From positions 124,001 through 188,000 of the forward strand of contig JADNRY010000057.1 in the NCBI GenBank assembly GCA_015501585.1: 64,000 nucleotides of DNA. The letters run 5' to 3'. Below, one piece after another: positions 62,601 through 64,000 of this stretch (its first letter is position 1; the number at the start of each line of letters is the position of its first letter). The notes beneath the pieces were generated by a model that was given only the letters and a program-made list of their open reading frames with translations, was not told where the DNA came from and ran no database searches. A program made the position numbers and the translations under genes. The stretch is from Rhodocollybia butyracea. Its lineage: Eukaryota; Basidiomycota; Agaricomycetes; Agaricales; Omphalotaceae.

Positions 62601-62608
62601 TCACGTGA
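62601..62608 (+). promoter_or_regulatory. TCACGTGA octamer before F-box pseudogene
   Basis: GCATCACGTGAACCGTG lies 43 bp before the start codon at 62652 and matches the promoter at 44131. Confidence 0.5.
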
Positions 62609-62651
62609 ACCGTGTATTTTTTACAACAACGGGTTTGACTTTTGCCTCACC

Positions 62652-63436
62652 ATGTCTGAACCTGCCTACCAGGCACTCTACACAGAATTCCTCGCCAAAA
62701 GCCGCTACAATGATATTCCCGCTCTCCCGCTGCTCGAGCTACGTTACGCACTCTAATCGACCAGACACGAGACAATCTGCGAATTTGCTCTGAGTCCGAG
62801 AGTATCACTCGTCGCCAGATTTCTTGGGTCCAAAATCTGCAGGAATCTCTATTGGCTCCCATCCGAACCCTTCCCCGGAAATTTTGATAGAAATCTTTCG
62901 ACTCGTTATCGAGACATCCACTAATCCTGGCATTACCTACACATCCCGGCGCCATCGGCATGTTCTCACCTCTACTTTCGTTCCCAGCTATCTGGGTGTA
63001 TCTTCTTATTCACCTGGACCTGCTGTCGAGCTTCATGCGTGTCTACGCACGAAACTCGTCATATTATCTAAGTATCTTTACAGTATATAAACTACGTACT
63101 CATACTGAGACAATAGAGATCTCTTTCTTCGGAACCACCACCATCACTTCAGCACCTCGGAAATACCTCCCAGAGATGTGTAGGGACTGGCCAAATCACA
63201 GGCAGATCCCCCGTCAACTCGATACTTGATTCCGAGTATAGACTCAGTCAATGTATCTCACTGCTTTTGGTGGCAACAAGTGGCTGTCTCTTTTTCTCCC
63301 TTCTGGTCCAGGATAAGGGTTTTCCACCGGAGTGGTTCGCTACGCACCAGGTCCGCTGAAGTAACTGCATTTCTGAATGAATGCATTTTGCGATCAGGAG
63401 TCTCAGCACCTATGAGTATTTATCTGGTGCGTGATA
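62652..63436 (+). pseudogene. F-box family pseudogene with a 235-bp insertion
   Basis: The closest relative is the gene at 44198. It begins MSEPAYQALYTEFLAKSRYN, then loses one base near 62724 (CCCGACTCTCCC there, CCCGCTCTCCC here). The F-box region survives in pieces (QESLLAPIRTLP, then EILIEIFRLVIETSTNPGIT in another frame). Near 63025 about 235 bp of unrelated sequence interrupts the block that should read WTCFWWR. Family sequence resumes at about 63261 (CFWWQQVAVSFSPFWSRI) and fades after ECILRSGVSAPMSIY near 63436. Confidence 0.85.
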
Positions 63437-63439
63437 CGT

Positions 63440-64000
63440 TTGACTTATGACATTTGGATTCGTTGGTACGCGCTTCTGCTGTACTCGAACATTATAACTC
63501 TATTCCTTACTTTCCACATCTCTGTCATTTTTCTATTACCAAATCTACATCTCTTTTTGAAATTATTCATAACTCTCCTTCTTCGAGTGATTCCGAGGAC
63601 GGAATCTAAAGTACCCCCTCTGTGGAAGTGCCAGCTGCCCCGCCGGTAGCTGCTACTTCATGTATACCTTTCACTCATACTTATTATCACTATACATATA
63701 TTACCAAATCCTTCACGCTCTTCAAACCTTATCATTTCCCTTCAAACTCCTTCACACATCACCTCTCTTTCTCTTTTACCTCCACCATCCAATTTCTCTA
63801 CTTTCCCTCCCTTATTCTAACCTCTGGACAACAACAAACCGGCATACAAATAACTCGAATACAGCTCGGTGATTATGGCCATTCAACATCACTGATACAC
63901 ACCATTTCAAATTGTCGCCCTCCCGATCTCCTCTTATCTCCTCTTGCCTATTGAAGTATTCCAGCAACTTATAATATTTCTACGGCACCCCCAGCATATT
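63440..64000. other. Pyrimidine-rich end of window, no supported gene
   Basis: Open frames on the plus strand (63622-63954 and 63660-63872) are rich in Ser, Thr, Tyr and Phe because the DNA is CT-rich. No motif was recognised. Confidence 0.4.

Noticed and set aside
63622..63954. 110-codon frame at the window end
   Set aside because: It is produced by CT-rich low-complexity DNA and has no similarity to any family I know.

Overview
This 64 kb window looks like an accessory, transposon-rich part of an Agaricomycete (mushroom-forming basidiomycete) nuclear genome. The signs are a four-exon HSP12-type stress gene with introns of about 50 bases, a NACHT-WD40 gene of the fungal NLR type, a Ty1/copia retroelement, several hAT-like non-autonomous elements, and a large lineage-type family of F-box proteins. 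No bacterial feature is present. I do not assign a species. The dominant content is a same-strand (+) array of one paralogous F-box family. Four copies are open from start to stop (13156-14559, 16991-18403, 19233-20711, 44198-45529). A fifth (29326-30798) is open but has a frameshifted C-terminus. One copy enters the left edge (3-455). Another is cut in two by a retrotransposon (33107-34116 and 39192-39572). At least eight more are frameshifted, truncated or residual (706, 15005, 18574, 21151, 22720, 23935, 39924, 45691, 62652). All share a QESLLAPIR-x-LP-[ED]-[VI]-L-x-E-I-F F-box core and a C-terminal repeat-like region. Most also share an E-box-like octamer TCA[C/T]GTGA 22-67 bp before the start codon. 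Their likely role, by family, is as substrate receptors of SCF ubiquitin ligases. Flanking DNA is duplicated with the genes, so the array grew by segmental duplication. Layout. 1-13 kb: an F-box 3' end, then almost only mobile or foldback DNA. This comprises a coding foldback element at 1.3-2.2 kb, a TIR element at 4.25-4.8 kb, a hAT MITE at 5.9-6.6 kb, and a CACTA-like element at 7.0-9.9 kb carrying an intron-containing host-gene fragment. 13-31 kb: the main F-box array, with a different, decayed F-box gene on the minus strand at 26.2-27.9 kb. 31-33 kb: probable transposon DNA. 33-39.6 kb: an F-box gene interrupted by a copia element with apparently identical LTRs and a 5-bp target duplication. 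41.4-41.8 kb: the HSP12-like gene. 44.2-45.5 kb: another F-box gene. 46-54 kb: hAT elements, MITEs and degenerate coding remnants. 54.3-58.7 kb: the minus-strand NACHT-WD40 gene with about 15 WD40 repeats and two frameshifts. 58.8-64 kb: MITEs, a poly(A)-tailed retroposon with a 13-bp target duplication, and a last F-box pseudogene. Overall this is a birth-and-death cluster next to a fungal NLR-type gene. Its copies show start-codon relocation, C-terminal frame changes, an in-frame minisatellite expansion and transposon disruption. All calls are from reading the sequence; no database search was run.
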